The notes under the pieces were generated by a model. It was not told where the DNA came from. It was given only the letters and a program-made list of their open reading frames with translations, and searched no databases. The position numbers and the translations under genes are program-made. This document shows positions 27,499 to 36,881 of a stretch of 64,000 nucleotides of DNA, in pieces. Origin of the DNA: Sphingobium_A sp965228065 (GTDB taxonomy: Bacteria > Pseudomonadota > Alphaproteobacteria > Sphingomonadales > Sphingomonadaceae); assembly GCA_965228065.1 (NCBI GenBank), contig OZ245788.1, positions 186,001 through 250,000 of the forward strand, read 5' to 3'. The stretch's first letter is position 1. Each line of letters begins with the position of its first letter.

Positions 27499-28242
27499 GT
27501 GAAACCGCAAGACGCGACCGTCGCGATCGTCGGAGCCGGTGACCATATCGGCGCCGCGATCGCACGGAAATTCGCGGCCGAGGGATTCACGATCTTTGCC
27601 GGCCGGCGCAATGGCGACCGGCTGCAACCGCTCGCCGACGAAATCGCAGCCGCAGGCGGCAGCATCGTAACGCGCTCGCTGGACGCACGCGTACCGGAAG
27701 AGGTTGCCGCCTTTCTCGAAGACGCCGATGCGCAGGCTCCGCTGGCGCTCGTCATCTTCAACGTCGGCGCGAACGTCAATTTCCCGATCCTCGACACCAC
27801 CGATCGCGTGTTCCGCAAAGTCTGGGAAATGGCGTGTTTCGCAGGCTTCGTTACGGGGCGCGAAGCCGCGCGCATCATGCTGCCGCGCGGACAGGGCAAA
27901 ATCTTCTTTACCGGCGCCACCGCCGGCCTGCGCGGCGGCAAGGGCTACGCCGCGTTCGCCTCCGCCAAATTCGGGCTGCGCGCCGTGGCGCAATCGATGG
28001 CGCGTGAACTCTGGCCGCAGCAGATCCATGTCGCGCACCTGATCATCGACGCCGGCGTCGATACCGAATGGGTTCGCCAGATGATCGCGCAGCGCGAGGG
28101 CGAGGACGCCATCGAGACCATGCACCCCGACCGGCTGATGCCACCCGCAGCGATCGCCGACGCCTATTGGCAGCTTTTCTGCCAGCCCCGGACCGCCTGG
28201 ACCTTCGAACAGGAGATCCGGCCCTATGGCGAAACCTGGTAA
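27499..28242 (+). CDS. Atypical short-chain dehydrogenase (SDR) lacking the catalytic Tyr
   Basis: A 247-aa Rossmann-fold protein. The nucleotide motif appears as VGAGDHIGAAIARKF and NVGANVNF stands for the usual NNAG. At the canonical YxxxK position the sequence is FASAK, so Phe replaces the catalytic Tyr while Lys remains, and the preceding catalytic Ser is replaced in TGATAGLRGG. Some SDR branches have this change natively, so it may be a binding or regulatory protein or use different chemistry. The start is a GTG at 27499. Confidence 0.8.
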   Translation: MKPQDATVAIVGAGDHIGAAIARKFAAEGFTIFAGRRNGDRLQPLADEIAAAGGSIVTRSLDARVPEEVAAFLEDADAQAPLALVIFNVGANVNFPILDTTDRVFRKVWEMACFAGFVTGREAARIMLPRGQGKIFFTGATAGLRGGKGYAAFASAKFGLRAVAQSMARELWPQQIHVAHLIIDAGVDTEWVRQMIAQREGEDAIETMHPDRLMPPAAIADAYWQLFCQPRTAWTFEQEIRPYGETW

Positions 28243-28406
28243 CCGGATCTGAGCTGACGACAGATCAGCCTATATACGCGGCCGATTCCCGCGATTGACA
28301 CCGCATACTTCGGAAATCCCGTATATCGCCGGCGCGCCGCCAATCCCAAGACGCCCCGGGGACCAGGACGCATCACTTCCGATGATCGGTCCCGCAGGTG
28401 GACGCG

Positions 28407-29162
28407 ATGTATCAGGAGCAACTGGTCGAAACAGGCGGCGGCGGGGCAGCGCAATGCGTCCGGCGGACCTCGGCGGGCTGTGCTGACTGCCGCGTAAGCC
28501 AGACCGCCATCTGCGCCGAGCTTGCGGTCGATACGCGCGACGCGCTTGCCGGATCCGCCCGCCACCGCCGCCTGCGCAAGGGCCAGACATTGTTCTGGGA
28601 GGGGGACGAAGTCGGCTTTGTCGGCACGGTCGTCTCGGGCATGCTCACCTTGTCGCGCAATGCGCGCGACGGCGGCGAACTGATCCTGGGCATGGTCGGC
28701 CCCGGCGGTGTCGTCGGCCACCCCGACCGCTCCGCCGCGCGTGCCAATGCCGTCGCGGTCACCGAAACCGAACTCTGCCTGTTTCCGATCGAGGCGTTCA
28801 ACCGCTTTGCCGACACCAACCCGTCGCTGCGCGCGCGCCTGATCGACCAGATGTTCCACGAACTCGAACACACCCGCCACTGGCTGTTCATGCTCGGGCG
28901 CGGCAGCGCCGCCGAACGCATCGCATCGGTGCTGCTCGAATTCGCCGGGGCCGACGCGCCCGAGGGGACACATGCCCTGCCGATCAGCCGCGGCCGGATC
29001 GCGCATGTCACCGGTCTCGCGATCGAGACGGTGAGCCGGCAACTGTCGAGCCTGGTCCGGGCCGGGATCATCGCGCTGCCGTCGCGCGATCGCTTCGTGC
29101 TGCGCGATCGTCGCGCGCTTCTCTCCATCGCCGGCCTCGCGCCGGCCCACGACACTCACTGA
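28407..29162 (+). CDS. FNR/FnrN-type oxygen-sensing transcriptional regulator
   Basis: A 251-aa Crp/Fnr regulator. The N-terminus has CADCRVSQTAIC, the C-x2-C-x7-C spacing of alphaproteobacterial FnrN proteins (C25, C28, C36). A fourth Cys lies in the sensor domain (C124, in TELCLFP). Together these would bind an oxygen-labile [4Fe-4S] cluster. The recognition helix includes ETVSRQLSSL, the E..SR pattern that reads TTGAT half-sites. It lies 16 nt upstream of ccoN and probably activates microaerobic genes including the cco cluster. A GTG at 28398 is an alternative start. Confidence 0.9.
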   Translation: MYQEQLVETGGGGAAQCVRRTSAGCADCRVSQTAICAELAVDTRDALAGSARHRRLRKGQTLFWEGDEVGFVGTVVSGMLTLSRNARDGGELILGMVGPGGVVGHPDRSAARANAVAVTETELCLFPIEAFNRFADTNPSLRARLIDQMFHELEHTRHWLFMLGRGSAAERIASVLLEFAGADAPEGTHALPISRGRIAHVTGLAIETVSRQLSSLVRAGIIALPSRDRFVLRDRRALLSIAGLAPAHDTH

Positions 29163-29178
29163 GACGGGGAACAGGCCC

Positions 29179-30846
29179 ATGGACACTCTGCTCATCAAGG
29201 CGGGCGGCTGGCTCGCGGTCGCGCTGATCGCGCTCGTCGCGCTCGCCACCGCGGCCGATCAGGGCTTCGCCGTCCATATGGCGATCGTCTGCGCAAGCGC
29301 GCTGATCGCCCTGTGGATCACGATCGGCCGCGCCGACTATGCGGCGATCGCAAACGGGATATCGAAAGCCCCCGCCGATCAGAGCCGCTATGACGACGAT
29401 CCGATCCGATGGGGCGTGATCGCAACGGTTTTCTGGGGTCTGGCCGGTTTCCTGGCGGGGCTCTACATCGCGTTGCAGTTGGCCTTTCCCGCGCTCAATC
29501 TCGGGCTGGAATATACCAGTTTCGGCCGGCTGCGGCCGTTGCACACCTCTGCGGTGATTTTCGCCTTTGGCGGCAATGCGCTGATCGCGACCAGCTTCTA
29601 CGTCGTCCAGCGCACCTGCCGCGCGCGGCTCGCCTTGCCGACGCTCGCCCGCTTCGTCTTCTGGGGCTATCAGCTGTTCATCGTCCTCGCGGCGACCGGC
29701 TATCTGCTCGGGATCACCGAAGGCAAGGAATATGCCGAGCCCGAATGGTATGTCGATCTGTGGCTCACCATCGTCTGGGTGGCCTATCTGGCGGTCTTTG
29801 TCGGCACGCTGCTGAAGCGCAGCGAACCGCATATCTATGTGGCGAACTGGTTCTACCTCGCCTTCATCCTGACCATTGCGATGCTCCACATCGTCAACAA
29901 CCTGACGATCCCGGTCAGCCTGGTCGGATCGAAAAGCTATTCCGCCTTTGCCGGGGTCCAGGATGCACTGACCCAATGGTGGTACGGCCATAATGCCGTC
30001 GGCTTCCTGCTCACCGCCGGCTTCCTGGCCATGATGTATTATTTCGTGCCCAAACAGGCCGAGCGTCCGATCTACAGCTATCGCCTGTCGATCATCCATT
30101 TCTGGTCGCTGATCTTCCTCTACATCTGGGCGGGTCCACACCACCTGCACTACACCGCACTGCCAGACTGGGCGCAGACGCTGGGCATGGTGTTCTCGGT
30201 GATGCTGTGGATGCCCAGCTGGGGCGGCATGATCAACGGCCTGATGACGCTGAACGGCGCCTGGGACAAGGTCCGCACCGATCCGATCATCCGCATGATG
30301 GTGCTGGCGCTCGCCTTTTACGGGATGAGCACCTTCGAAGGTCCGCTGATGTCGATCAAGGCGGTCAACAGCCTGTCCCACTATACCGACTGGACGATCG
30401 GCCACGTCCATTCCGGCGCACTGGGCTGGAACGGCATGATCACCTTTGCCGCGCTCTACTATCTGACGCCCAGGCTGTGGGCGCGTGAGCGGCTCTATTC
30501 GCTGCGGATGGTGAACTGGCACTTCTGGCTCGCGACGGTGGGCATCGTCCTCTACGCGGCCGCGATGTGGGTGGCCGGCATCATGCAGGGCCTGATGTGG
30601 CGGGAATATGGCGCCGACGGCTACCTCGTCTACGCCTTCTCCGAAGTCACCGCCGCGATGTTCCCGATGTACGTGATCCGGGCGGCGGGCGGGCTGCTCT
30701 ACCTCGCCGGCGCACTGATCATGGCGTTCAACATCTGGATGACCATCGCCGGCAGGCTGCGCGCGGAAAAGCCCCTCGCCGACGCTGCATTCGATCCCGC
30801 CCGCGATCGTCCGCTGCCCGCCCGGCAACCCGAACCCGCCGAATAA
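29179..30846 (+). CDS. ccoN: cbb3-type cytochrome c oxidase subunit I (CcoN)
   Basis: The catalytic subunit of the high-affinity terminal oxidase, holding haem b and the haem b3-CuB site. The 555-aa protein has two extra N-terminal hydrophobic segments and then the haem-copper core: RPLHTSAVIFAFGGNAL (low-spin haem His), WWYGHNAVGFLLTAGFLAMM (CuB His), GPHHLHYTALPDW and HVHSGALGWNGM (haem b3/b ligands). It is followed by ccoO after 10 nt. Confidence 0.96.
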   Translation: MDTLLIKAGGWLAVALIALVALATAADQGFAVHMAIVCASALIALWITIGRADYAAIANGISKAPADQSRYDDDPIRWGVIATVFWGLAGFLAGLYIALQLAFPALNLGLEYTSFGRLRPLHTSAVIFAFGGNALIATSFYVVQRTCRARLALPTLARFVFWGYQLFIVLAATGYLLGITEGKEYAEPEWYVDLWLTIVWVAYLAVFVGTLLKRSEPHIYVANWFYLAFILTIAMLHIVNNLTIPVSLVGSKSYSAFAGVQDALTQWWYGHNAVGFLLTAGFLAMMYYFVPKQAERPIYSYRLSIIHFWSLIFLYIWAGPHHLHYTALPDWAQTLGMVFSVMLWMPSWGGMINGLMTLNGAWDKVRTDPIIRMMVLALAFYGMSTFEGPLMSIKAVNSLSHYTDWTIGHVHSGALGWNGMITFAALYYLTPRLWARERLYSLRMVNWHFWLATVGIVLYAAAMWVAGIMQGLMWREYGADGYLVYAFSEVTAAMFPMYVIRAAGGLLYLAGALIMAFNIWMTIAGRLRAEKPLADAAFDPARDRPLPARQPEPAE

Positions 30847-30856
30847 GGACAGACCC

Positions 30857-31588
30857 ATGGCGAAACTACTCGACCACAAGAAGATCGAACGCAATGTCAC
30901 GCTGCTCGGCGCACTCGCGCTGGTGACGGTGGCGATCGGCGGCATCGTCGAGATCGCTCCGCTCTTCTGGATCGATTCGACCATCGAGAAGGTGGATGGG
31001 GTTCGCCCCTACACGCCGCTCGAGCTTGCCGGGCGCAACATCTATATCCGCGAAGGTTGCTACAACTGCCACAGCCAGATGATCCGCCCCTTCCGTGACG
31101 AGGTGGAACGCTATGGCCATTACAGCCTGGCCGCGGAAAGCATGTACGATCACCCGTTCCAATGGGGTTCGAAGCGCACCGGGCCCGATCTGGCGCGCGT
31201 CGGCGGGCGCTATTCGGACGAATGGCATGTCCAGCATCTGAAGGATCCGCGCTCGGTGGTGCCCGAATCCATCATGCCGACCTATGCCTTCCTGACCGAA
31301 CGGGAGATCAAGCCCGAAGGCATGGGTGCCCATCTCCGTGCGCTGTATCGCACCGGCGTTCCCTATGACGAGAAGGACATCGCGGCCGCCGACGACGATA
31401 TGCGCGCGCAGGCCGATCCGGACTTCGATTCCGACGGTTTCGCGAAGCGTTACCCCAAGGCGCAGAAGCGCGATTTCGACGGAAATCCCGCCAAGCTGAC
31501 CGAGATGGACGCGCTGGTCGCCTATCTGCAGATGCTCGGCACGCTCGTCGATTTCGAGGCTGCCGCACCGCAGGAGCAGCCACGATGA
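30857..31588 (+). CDS. ccoO: cbb3-type cytochrome c oxidase subunit II (CcoO)
   Basis: A 243-aa membrane-anchored monohaem cytochrome c that passes electrons to CcoN. It has one N-terminal membrane helix and the haem motif CYNCH (C68, C71, H72) within REGCYNCHSQMIRPFRDEVE; the Met ligand is probably in SIMPTYAFL. Its stop overlaps the ccoQ start (ATGA). Confidence 0.96.
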   Translation: MAKLLDHKKIERNVTLLGALALVTVAIGGIVEIAPLFWIDSTIEKVDGVRPYTPLELAGRNIYIREGCYNCHSQMIRPFRDEVERYGHYSLAAESMYDHPFQWGSKRTGPDLARVGGRYSDEWHVQHLKDPRSVVPESIMPTYAFLTEREIKPEGMGAHLRALYRTGVPYDEKDIAAADDDMRAQADPDFDSDGFAKRYPKAQKRDFDGNPAKLTEMDALVAYLQMLGTLVDFEAAAPQEQPR

Positions 31589-31746
31589 GCTACGACGCGT
31601 TGCGCCACTTCGCCGACAGCTGGGGGCTCATTTTCATGGGCGTCGTCTTCCTCCTCCTTATTGGCTGGACCTTCCGTGGCGACGCCAGGCGCCGCCACCG
31701 CGAGGCCGCCCGCATGATCTTCGACAGGGAACATGACCATGGCTGA
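31585..31746 (+). CDS. ccoQ: cbb3 oxidase small subunit CcoQ
   Basis: A 53-aa single-span membrane protein starting MSYDALRHFADSWGLIFMGV, with one hydrophobic helix and a basic/acidic tail. It overlaps the ccoO stop by 4 nt and the ccoP start by 8 nt. CcoQ stabilises the oxidase complex. Its position, size and topology support the assignment, since sequence conservation in CcoQ is low. Confidence 0.88.
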   Translation: MSYDALRHFADSWGLIFMGVVFLLLIGWTFRGDARRRHREAARMIFDREHDHG

Positions 31747-32677
31747 CAAACGCATCGATCAGCCGACCGGAACCGAAACCGTCGGCCATGAATGGGATGG
31801 CATCGAGGAGCTGAACACGCCGCTGCCGCGCTGGTGGCTGTGGTCGTTCTACGCTTCGATCGTCTTCGCCCTGGGCTATACCGTGCTGTATCCGGCCTGG
31901 CCGATGATCGACCGGGCGACCAGCGGTACGCTTGGCTGGTCCAGCCGCGGCGATCTGCAGGCGGAAATGGCGGCCGAACAGAAGCGCCGCGCACCGGTGA
32001 TGCTCGCAATGGCGGGCACGCCGATCGAACGGCTCGAACAGAACCCGCAGCTGATGCAGGCTGCGGTCGAGGGTGGGCGCGCCGCATTCAAGGTTCATTG
32101 CGTCCAATGCCACGGATCGGGTGCCGCCGGTTTCAAAGGCTATCCCAATCTGAACGACGACGACTGGCTGTGGGGCGGCGACCTGCAGACCATCGAATAT
32201 ACGATCGAACACGGCGTCCGGAATCCCGATCACGAGAAGACCCGCTTCTCCCAGATGCCGGCATTCGGCCGCGACGGTATCTTGAAGCCGGCCGAGATCG
32301 GCGACCTGACCGCCTTCGTCCGCACCATTTCCCGCCAGCAGCCCGCCGATGCAGCCGCACAGCGGGGTGCTGCGCTTTACGCGAATAATTGCGCGGTGTG
32401 CCATGGCGACGGCGGCAAGGGCGATCGTAAACTGGGCGCCCCCGACCTGACCGACGCGATCTGGCTCTATGGCGGCGACAGCGACAGCATCACCCAGACC
32501 ATCACCAATGCGCGCTACGGCGTGATGCCGCGCTGGGGGGAGAAGCTCGGCCCGGTAACGGTGAAGATGCTCGCTGCCTATGTCCACTCGCTGGGCGGCG
32601 GCGAGCCGACACCTCCAACGGTGGCCGCGGCAGCGGTTCAGGCCCCAGCGGTTCAGGCAAATGTCCAGCCCCGCTGA
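31739..32677 (+). CDS. ccoP: cbb3-type cytochrome c oxidase subunit III (CcoP)
   Basis: A 312-aa dihaem cytochrome c subunit with an N-terminal membrane helix (WWLWSFYASIVFALGYTVL). The two haem motifs are CVQCH (C121-H125) and CAVCH (C218-H222). It accepts electrons from soluble cytochrome c. The ATG at 31739 has AGGGA about 8 nt upstream; an ATG at 31733 would add two residues. The Ala/Pro/Gln-rich C-terminus overlaps the ccoG start. Confidence 0.95.
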   Translation: MADKRIDQPTGTETVGHEWDGIEELNTPLPRWWLWSFYASIVFALGYTVLYPAWPMIDRATSGTLGWSSRGDLQAEMAAEQKRRAPVMLAMAGTPIERLEQNPQLMQAAVEGGRAAFKVHCVQCHGSGAAGFKGYPNLNDDDWLWGGDLQTIEYTIEHGVRNPDHEKTRFSQMPAFGRDGILKPAEIGDLTAFVRTISRQQPADAAAQRGAALYANNCAVCHGDGGKGDRKLGAPDLTDAIWLYGGDSDSITQTITNARYGVMPRWGEKLGPVTVKMLAAYVHSLGGGEPTPPTVAAAAVQAPAVQANVQPR

Positions 32678-34109
32678 CGCCCCCACGGAATCGCTCTACG
32701 AGAAGCGCAAGGCGGTCTATCCCAAGGCGGTCGACGGGTTTTTCCGTCGCCTGAAATGGACGGTCATGGCGGTCACGCTGACCATCTATTACGTGACCCC
32801 ATGGCTGCGCTGGGATCGGGGCCCCTATGCCCCGGACCAGGCGGTTCTCGTCGATCTGGCCAATCGTCGTTTCTATATGTTCTCGATCGAGATCTGGCCG
32901 CACGAATTCTATTATGTCGTCGGCCTGCTCGTCATGGCGGCCATCGGGCTGTTCCTGGTCACGTCCGCGGTCGGCCGCGCCTGGTGCGGCTATGCCTGCC
33001 CGCAGACCGTGTGGACCGATCTGTTCCAGCATGTCGAACGCATGGTGGATGGCGACAGAAACGCCCAGATCCGTCTGGCGCGCGCGCCCTGGGGGCCCTC
33101 CAAGATCGCGCGACGGCTAGTAAAATGGTCGATATGGCTGCTGATCGCCGTCGCGACCGGCGGCGCGTGGATCTTCTATTTCGCCGACGCCCCGACCTTG
33201 GCGCACAGCTTCGTGACCGGCGATGCCGCACTCGTCGCCTATGCCACGGCCGGTATCCTGACCGCGACCACCTTCATCTTCGGTGGTTTCATGCGCGAGC
33301 AGGTGTGCATCTATATGTGCCCCTGGCCGCGCATCCAGGGCGCCATGCTCGACGAGAAGTCGCTGATCGTCACCTACAAGGACTGGCGTGGCGAGCCGCG
33401 CCGCCATGGCGTCAAACGCGTCGAAGAGGGCGTCTCGACGGGCGATTGCATCGACTGTCTGCAATGCGTCGCCGTGTGCCCCACCGGCATCGACATCCGG
33501 GAAGGGCCGCAGATCGGCTGCATCACCTGCGCATTGTGCATCGACGCGTGCGACAAGACGATGGCGCAGATCGGCCGCCCGCGCGGACTGATCGACTATG
33601 CCACCGTCGAGGATTGTGAGCATGAACGCGCCGGGGGTTCGCCGCGCCCGGGCTGGCGGACATTGCTGCGCCCGCGCACCATCGCCTATTCGGCGATCTG
33701 GATCGCGATCGGCCTGGCCATGCTGTTTGCACTGGGCACACGCACACGGATCGGGATCAGCGCGCTGCAGGATCGAAATCCGCTTTACGTCCGCCTGTCC
33801 GACGGGTCGGTCCGCAACGGCTACACCATCAAGATCCGCAACATGGAAACGCGCCCGCGCACCGTTGAGATCGGCCTGACCGGACTGCCCGACGCGCGGA
33901 TATCGACGGGGGACAATCGCGGCGGCGAGGCGACAACCGTCAGCCTCGATGTGCCCGCGGACAGCGTCGCCAAACAGCGCGTGTTCGTCGTGGCGCCAGC
34001 CGCCGGCGCCCAGCGCAGCGCCTTCGACTTCACGGTCCGCGCACTCGATGCCGAGGGCGGTGCAGCCCGCGACGATGCCCAGTTCGAACGACCGGAGGAA
34101 ACGCAATGA
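32661..34109 (+). CDS. ccoG: Cytochrome c oxidase accessory protein CcoG (RdxA/FixG)
   Basis: A 482-aa inner-membrane polyferredoxin that acts in cbb3 copper-centre assembly as a cupric reductase. It has several membrane helices, the conserved WCGYACPQTVW, two [4Fe-4S] motifs (CIDCLQCVAVCP and CITCALCIDAC), and a C-terminal immunoglobulin-like domain after the last helix. The ATG at 32661 overlaps ccoP by 17 nt; the longer open frame is out-of-frame ccoP sequence. The stop overlaps ccoH by 4 nt. Confidence 0.94.
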   Translation: MSSPADAPTESLYEKRKAVYPKAVDGFFRRLKWTVMAVTLTIYYVTPWLRWDRGPYAPDQAVLVDLANRRFYMFSIEIWPHEFYYVVGLLVMAAIGLFLVTSAVGRAWCGYACPQTVWTDLFQHVERMVDGDRNAQIRLARAPWGPSKIARRLVKWSIWLLIAVATGGAWIFYFADAPTLAHSFVTGDAALVAYATAGILTATTFIFGGFMREQVCIYMCPWPRIQGAMLDEKSLIVTYKDWRGEPRRHGVKRVEEGVSTGDCIDCLQCVAVCPTGIDIREGPQIGCITCALCIDACDKTMAQIGRPRGLIDYATVEDCEHERAGGSPRPGWRTLLRPRTIAYSAIWIAIGLAMLFALGTRTRIGISALQDRNPLYVRLSDGSVRNGYTIKIRNMETRPRTVEIGLTGLPDARISTGDNRGGEATTVSLDVPADSVAKQRVFVVAPAAGAQRSAFDFTVRALDAEGGAARDDAQFERPEETQ

Positions 34110-34564
34110 TCCGTCCTTTCACTGCCCGGCCCTTCACTGGACGCCGCATGGCCATGACGATGGTCGCCTTTTTCGGGGTGGTGATCGCGGTCAATGTCAC
34201 GATGGCGCGGCTGGCCGTCGGCACCTTTGGCGGCACCGTCGTCGACAACAGCTATGTCGCCAGCCAGAAATTCAATGGCTGGCTGGCCGAGGCCCGCGCC
34301 CAGCGAGACCTGGGCTGGACCGCGACGGCAGCGCTCGATGCGGACCGTCATGTGATACTCACCGTCGATCCGGCCGGCTCCGCGAGCGCGAGCGGCACCG
34401 CACGCCATCCACTCGGCCGCGCAACCGACATTCCGGTCACCTTCGTCCCTGCCGGCGAAGGCCGGCTTCGCTCCACTGCGGCGCTGCCGCCGGGACGATG
34501 GACGCTGCACCTCTCCGTTTCCCGCGGCGGACGCGACCTGCGCCTGATCGAGTCGGTACGATGA
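34106..34564 (+). CDS. ccoH: cbb3 oxidase assembly protein CcoH (FixH)
   Basis: A 152-aa protein with one N-terminal membrane segment (MAMTMVAFFGVVIAVNVTMA) and a periplasmic domain containing VVDNSYVASQKFNGWLAEA, typical of FixH. It helps assemble the oxidase complex. Its start overlaps ccoG and its stop overlaps ccoI, each by 4 nt, in a tightly coupled operon. Confidence 0.92.
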   Translation: MIRPFTARPFTGRRMAMTMVAFFGVVIAVNVTMARLAVGTFGGTVVDNSYVASQKFNGWLAEARAQRDLGWTATAALDADRHVILTVDPAGSASASGTARHPLGRATDIPVTFVPAGEGRLRSTAALPPGRWTLHLSVSRGGRDLRLIESVR

Positions 34565-36675
34565 GCGCGACCGCGGTGCTGGAGGAAACCCAGTTCACGG
34601 TGCCATCCATCCGCTGCGCCGGCTGCATCGCCAAGCTGGAAGACGGATTGACGCGCGCTCCGGGCATTGCGGGCGCACGCGTCAACTTCACCGCGAAGCG
34701 GGTCGCGGTCAGTCACGCGCGCGACATGGCCATGCCGGCCTTGCTCCATGCCTTTTCCGATCTCGGTTTCGAGGCTCACCCCCTGACGGTCGAGACGGTT
34801 GCCGATGCTTCTCATGCGGAAAGCCGCGTGCTGGTGAAGGCACTGGCCGTCGCCGGCTTCGCATCGATGAACGTCATGCTGCTGTCGGTCTCGGTCTGGT
34901 CCGGCGCGACAGGCGCGACGCGCGATCTATTCCATTGGCTGTCGGCCCTGATCGCGCTGCCGACCGTCGCCTATGCGGGGCGGCCCTTTTTCCGCTCAGC
35001 CTGGGCAGCCGTGCGCCATGGCCGGACGAACATGGATGTACCGATCTCGATCGGCGTGATCCTGGTCACCGCGTTGAGCCTGTTCGAGACTGCGACGGGC
35101 GGCCCCCACGCCTATTTCGATGGCGCGGTGATGCTGCTGTTCTTCCTGCTGACCGGACGCTGGCTCGACAGCGTCATGCGCGATCGCGCACGCGACGGGG
35201 TCACAGCGCTGTTGAAGCACAGCGCGACCGGCGCACTGGTGCTCAATGCCGCGGGCGGCAGCGAATGGTGCGATGCCCGCGCGCTGCTGCCCAATATGCG
35301 GATGATCGTGGCGGCGGGCGAGCGGCTGGCTGCCGATGGCGTCGTCGAAACCGGCGCCACCAGTTTCGACCTGTCGCTCCTCACCGGGGAAAGCGCGCCG
35401 CAAAGCGCCACTCCCGGCAGCATCGTCCATGCCGGCACGCTCAACATCGACGCGCCGATCACGGTTCGCATCACCGCGACGGGCCCCGACACCGCGATTG
35501 CGGACATAGCGCGGATGATGGAACATGCCGCCCAGTCGCGGTCACTCTATGTCCGGGTCGCCGACCGCGCCGCCCGTTTCTACGCGCCCGCCGTCCACCT
35601 GCTCGCAGCGCTCAGCTTTGTCGGCTGGATGGTCGCAGGCGCCGGTTGGCATGAATCGCTGCTGATCGCAGCCGCAGTGCTCATCATCACCTGTCCCTGC
35701 GCGCTCGGCCTGGCCGTGCCGGCCGCGCAGATCGTGGCGTGCGGCGCGTTGATGCGCGCAGGGGTGCTGGTGAAGGACGGATCCGCGCTCGAGCGACTGG
35801 CCAGCGCAGACCGGGCATTGCTCGACAAAACCGGCACGCTGACGCTTGGCCGTCCCGCGCCGGCCAATCTCGACGCGCTTGCGTGGCGGCAGAAATCGAT
35901 CCTGCTGGCGCTGGTCCGGGGCAGCCGTCACCCGTTGAGTGAGGCTTTACGCCACGCGCTCGAAGCCGAAGGCGTTCTCGCGGCAGAGTTGGAAGCCCTG
36001 ACGGAAACGCCGGGCATGGGGCTGACCGCCCGGTTCGATGGCCGCGACGTCTCGCTGGGTCGCGCCGAACGCGACGCGGCGCAGGCCGACCTTGCCTGCC
36101 GCTTCACCATCGCGGGCGAACCGGCAGTCACGCTGCGTTTCAGCGACCGGCTTCGCCCCGGCGCAGAGGCATTGCCCCGCGAACTGGCGCAACTCGGCCT
36201 GGACTGCTCGATCCTTTCGGGCGACCGCGCGGCCGCGGTCGCGCCGGTGGCCCGCGCACTCGGCATCACCGCGCTAACCAGCCTGCTGCCCGACGAGAAG
36301 CTGGCCGCCATCAGCCGACTGTCACGCGCCGGGGCCAGGATATTGATGGTCGGCGACGGATTGAACGACGGCCCCGCGCTTGCCGCCGGCCATGTCTCCA
36401 TGGCCCCGGCATCGGCAAGCGACGCAGGACAGAGCGCCGCCGATGCGGTGTGGCTGGGCGATTCGATCGCGCCGGTCCCGATCGCGATCCGCGCCGCGCG
36501 GCGGACGATGCGCGTCGTCCGCCAGAATTTCGCGATTGCGATCGGCTATAATGCCATCGCCGTACCACTGGCGATCATGGGCAAGGTCACACCGCTGGTT
36601 GCCGCACTGGCCATGTCCGGATCGTCGATCATCGTCGTGGCGAATGCGCTGCGCTTGCGGAGCGCCGCGAAATGA
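34561..36675 (+). CDS. ccoI: Copper-translocating P1B-type ATPase CcoI (FixI)
   Basis: A 704-aa copper-exporting P-type ATPase that supplies periplasmic copper for CuB assembly. In order it has a heavy-metal domain with CAGC (C19-C22), membrane helices, the TGES actuator loop (275-278), the intramembrane CPC motif (378-380), the phosphorylated Asp in DKTGTLTLG (D422), and the hinge GDGLNDGPAL. The ATG at 34561 overlaps ccoH; the longer reading upstream is ccoG/ccoH in the wrong frame. Confidence 0.94.
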   Translation: MSATAVLEETQFTVPSIRCAGCIAKLEDGLTRAPGIAGARVNFTAKRVAVSHARDMAMPALLHAFSDLGFEAHPLTVETVADASHAESRVLVKALAVAGFASMNVMLLSVSVWSGATGATRDLFHWLSALIALPTVAYAGRPFFRSAWAAVRHGRTNMDVPISIGVILVTALSLFETATGGPHAYFDGAVMLLFFLLTGRWLDSVMRDRARDGVTALLKHSATGALVLNAAGGSEWCDARALLPNMRMIVAAGERLAADGVVETGATSFDLSLLTGESAPQSATPGSIVHAGTLNIDAPITVRITATGPDTAIADIARMMEHAAQSRSLYVRVADRAARFYAPAVHLLAALSFVGWMVAGAGWHESLLIAAAVLIITCPCALGLAVPAAQIVACGALMRAGVLVKDGSALERLASADRALLDKTGTLTLGRPAPANLDALAWRQKSILLALVRGSRHPLSEALRHALEAEGVLAAELEALTETPGMGLTARFDGRDVSLGRAERDAAQADLACRFTIAGEPAVTLRFSDRLRPGAEALPRELAQLGLDCSILSGDRAAAVAPVARALGITALTSLLPDEKLAAISRLSRAGARILMVGDGLNDGPALAAGHVSMAPASASDAGQSAADAVWLGDSIAPVPIAIRAARRTMRVVRQNFAIAIGYNAIAVPLAIMGKVTPLVAALAMSGSSIIVVANALRLRSAAK

Positions 36676-36848
36676 ACGGGCTGGCCATTCTCATTCCGAT
36701 TGCGCTGCTGCTTGGCCTGACCGGCCTCGGCGCTTTTTTCTGGGCTTTGCAGGGTGGCCAGTTCGAGGATCTCGACGGTGCGGCACTCCGCATCCTGATC
36801 GACGACGAGACGGTGCGCGAAGACAAAAAGAACGGGGCGGATCGATGA
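36672..36848 (+). CDS. ccoS: cbb3 oxidase maturation protein CcoS
   Basis: A 58-aa membrane protein starting MNGLAILIPIALLLGLTGLG, with the CcoS-type segment AFFWALQGGQFEDLDGAALR directly after the helix. It overlaps the ccoI stop by 4 nt and ends the ccoNOQP-ccoGHIS cluster. CcoS is needed for haem b and CuB insertion in CcoN. Confidence 0.92.
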   Translation: MNGLAILIPIALLLGLTGLGAFFWALQGGQFEDLDGAALRILIDDETVREDKKNGADR

Positions 36849-36881
36849 TCCGCCCCGCAGTGGGAGGGCTCGGTGATCAGG

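Noticed and set aside
28243..28406. FNR-type box upstream of the FnrN-type gene or ccoN
   Set aside because: The nearest candidate (CTGACGACAGATCAG) has the wrong half-site spacing; none fits TTGAT-N4-ATCAA.
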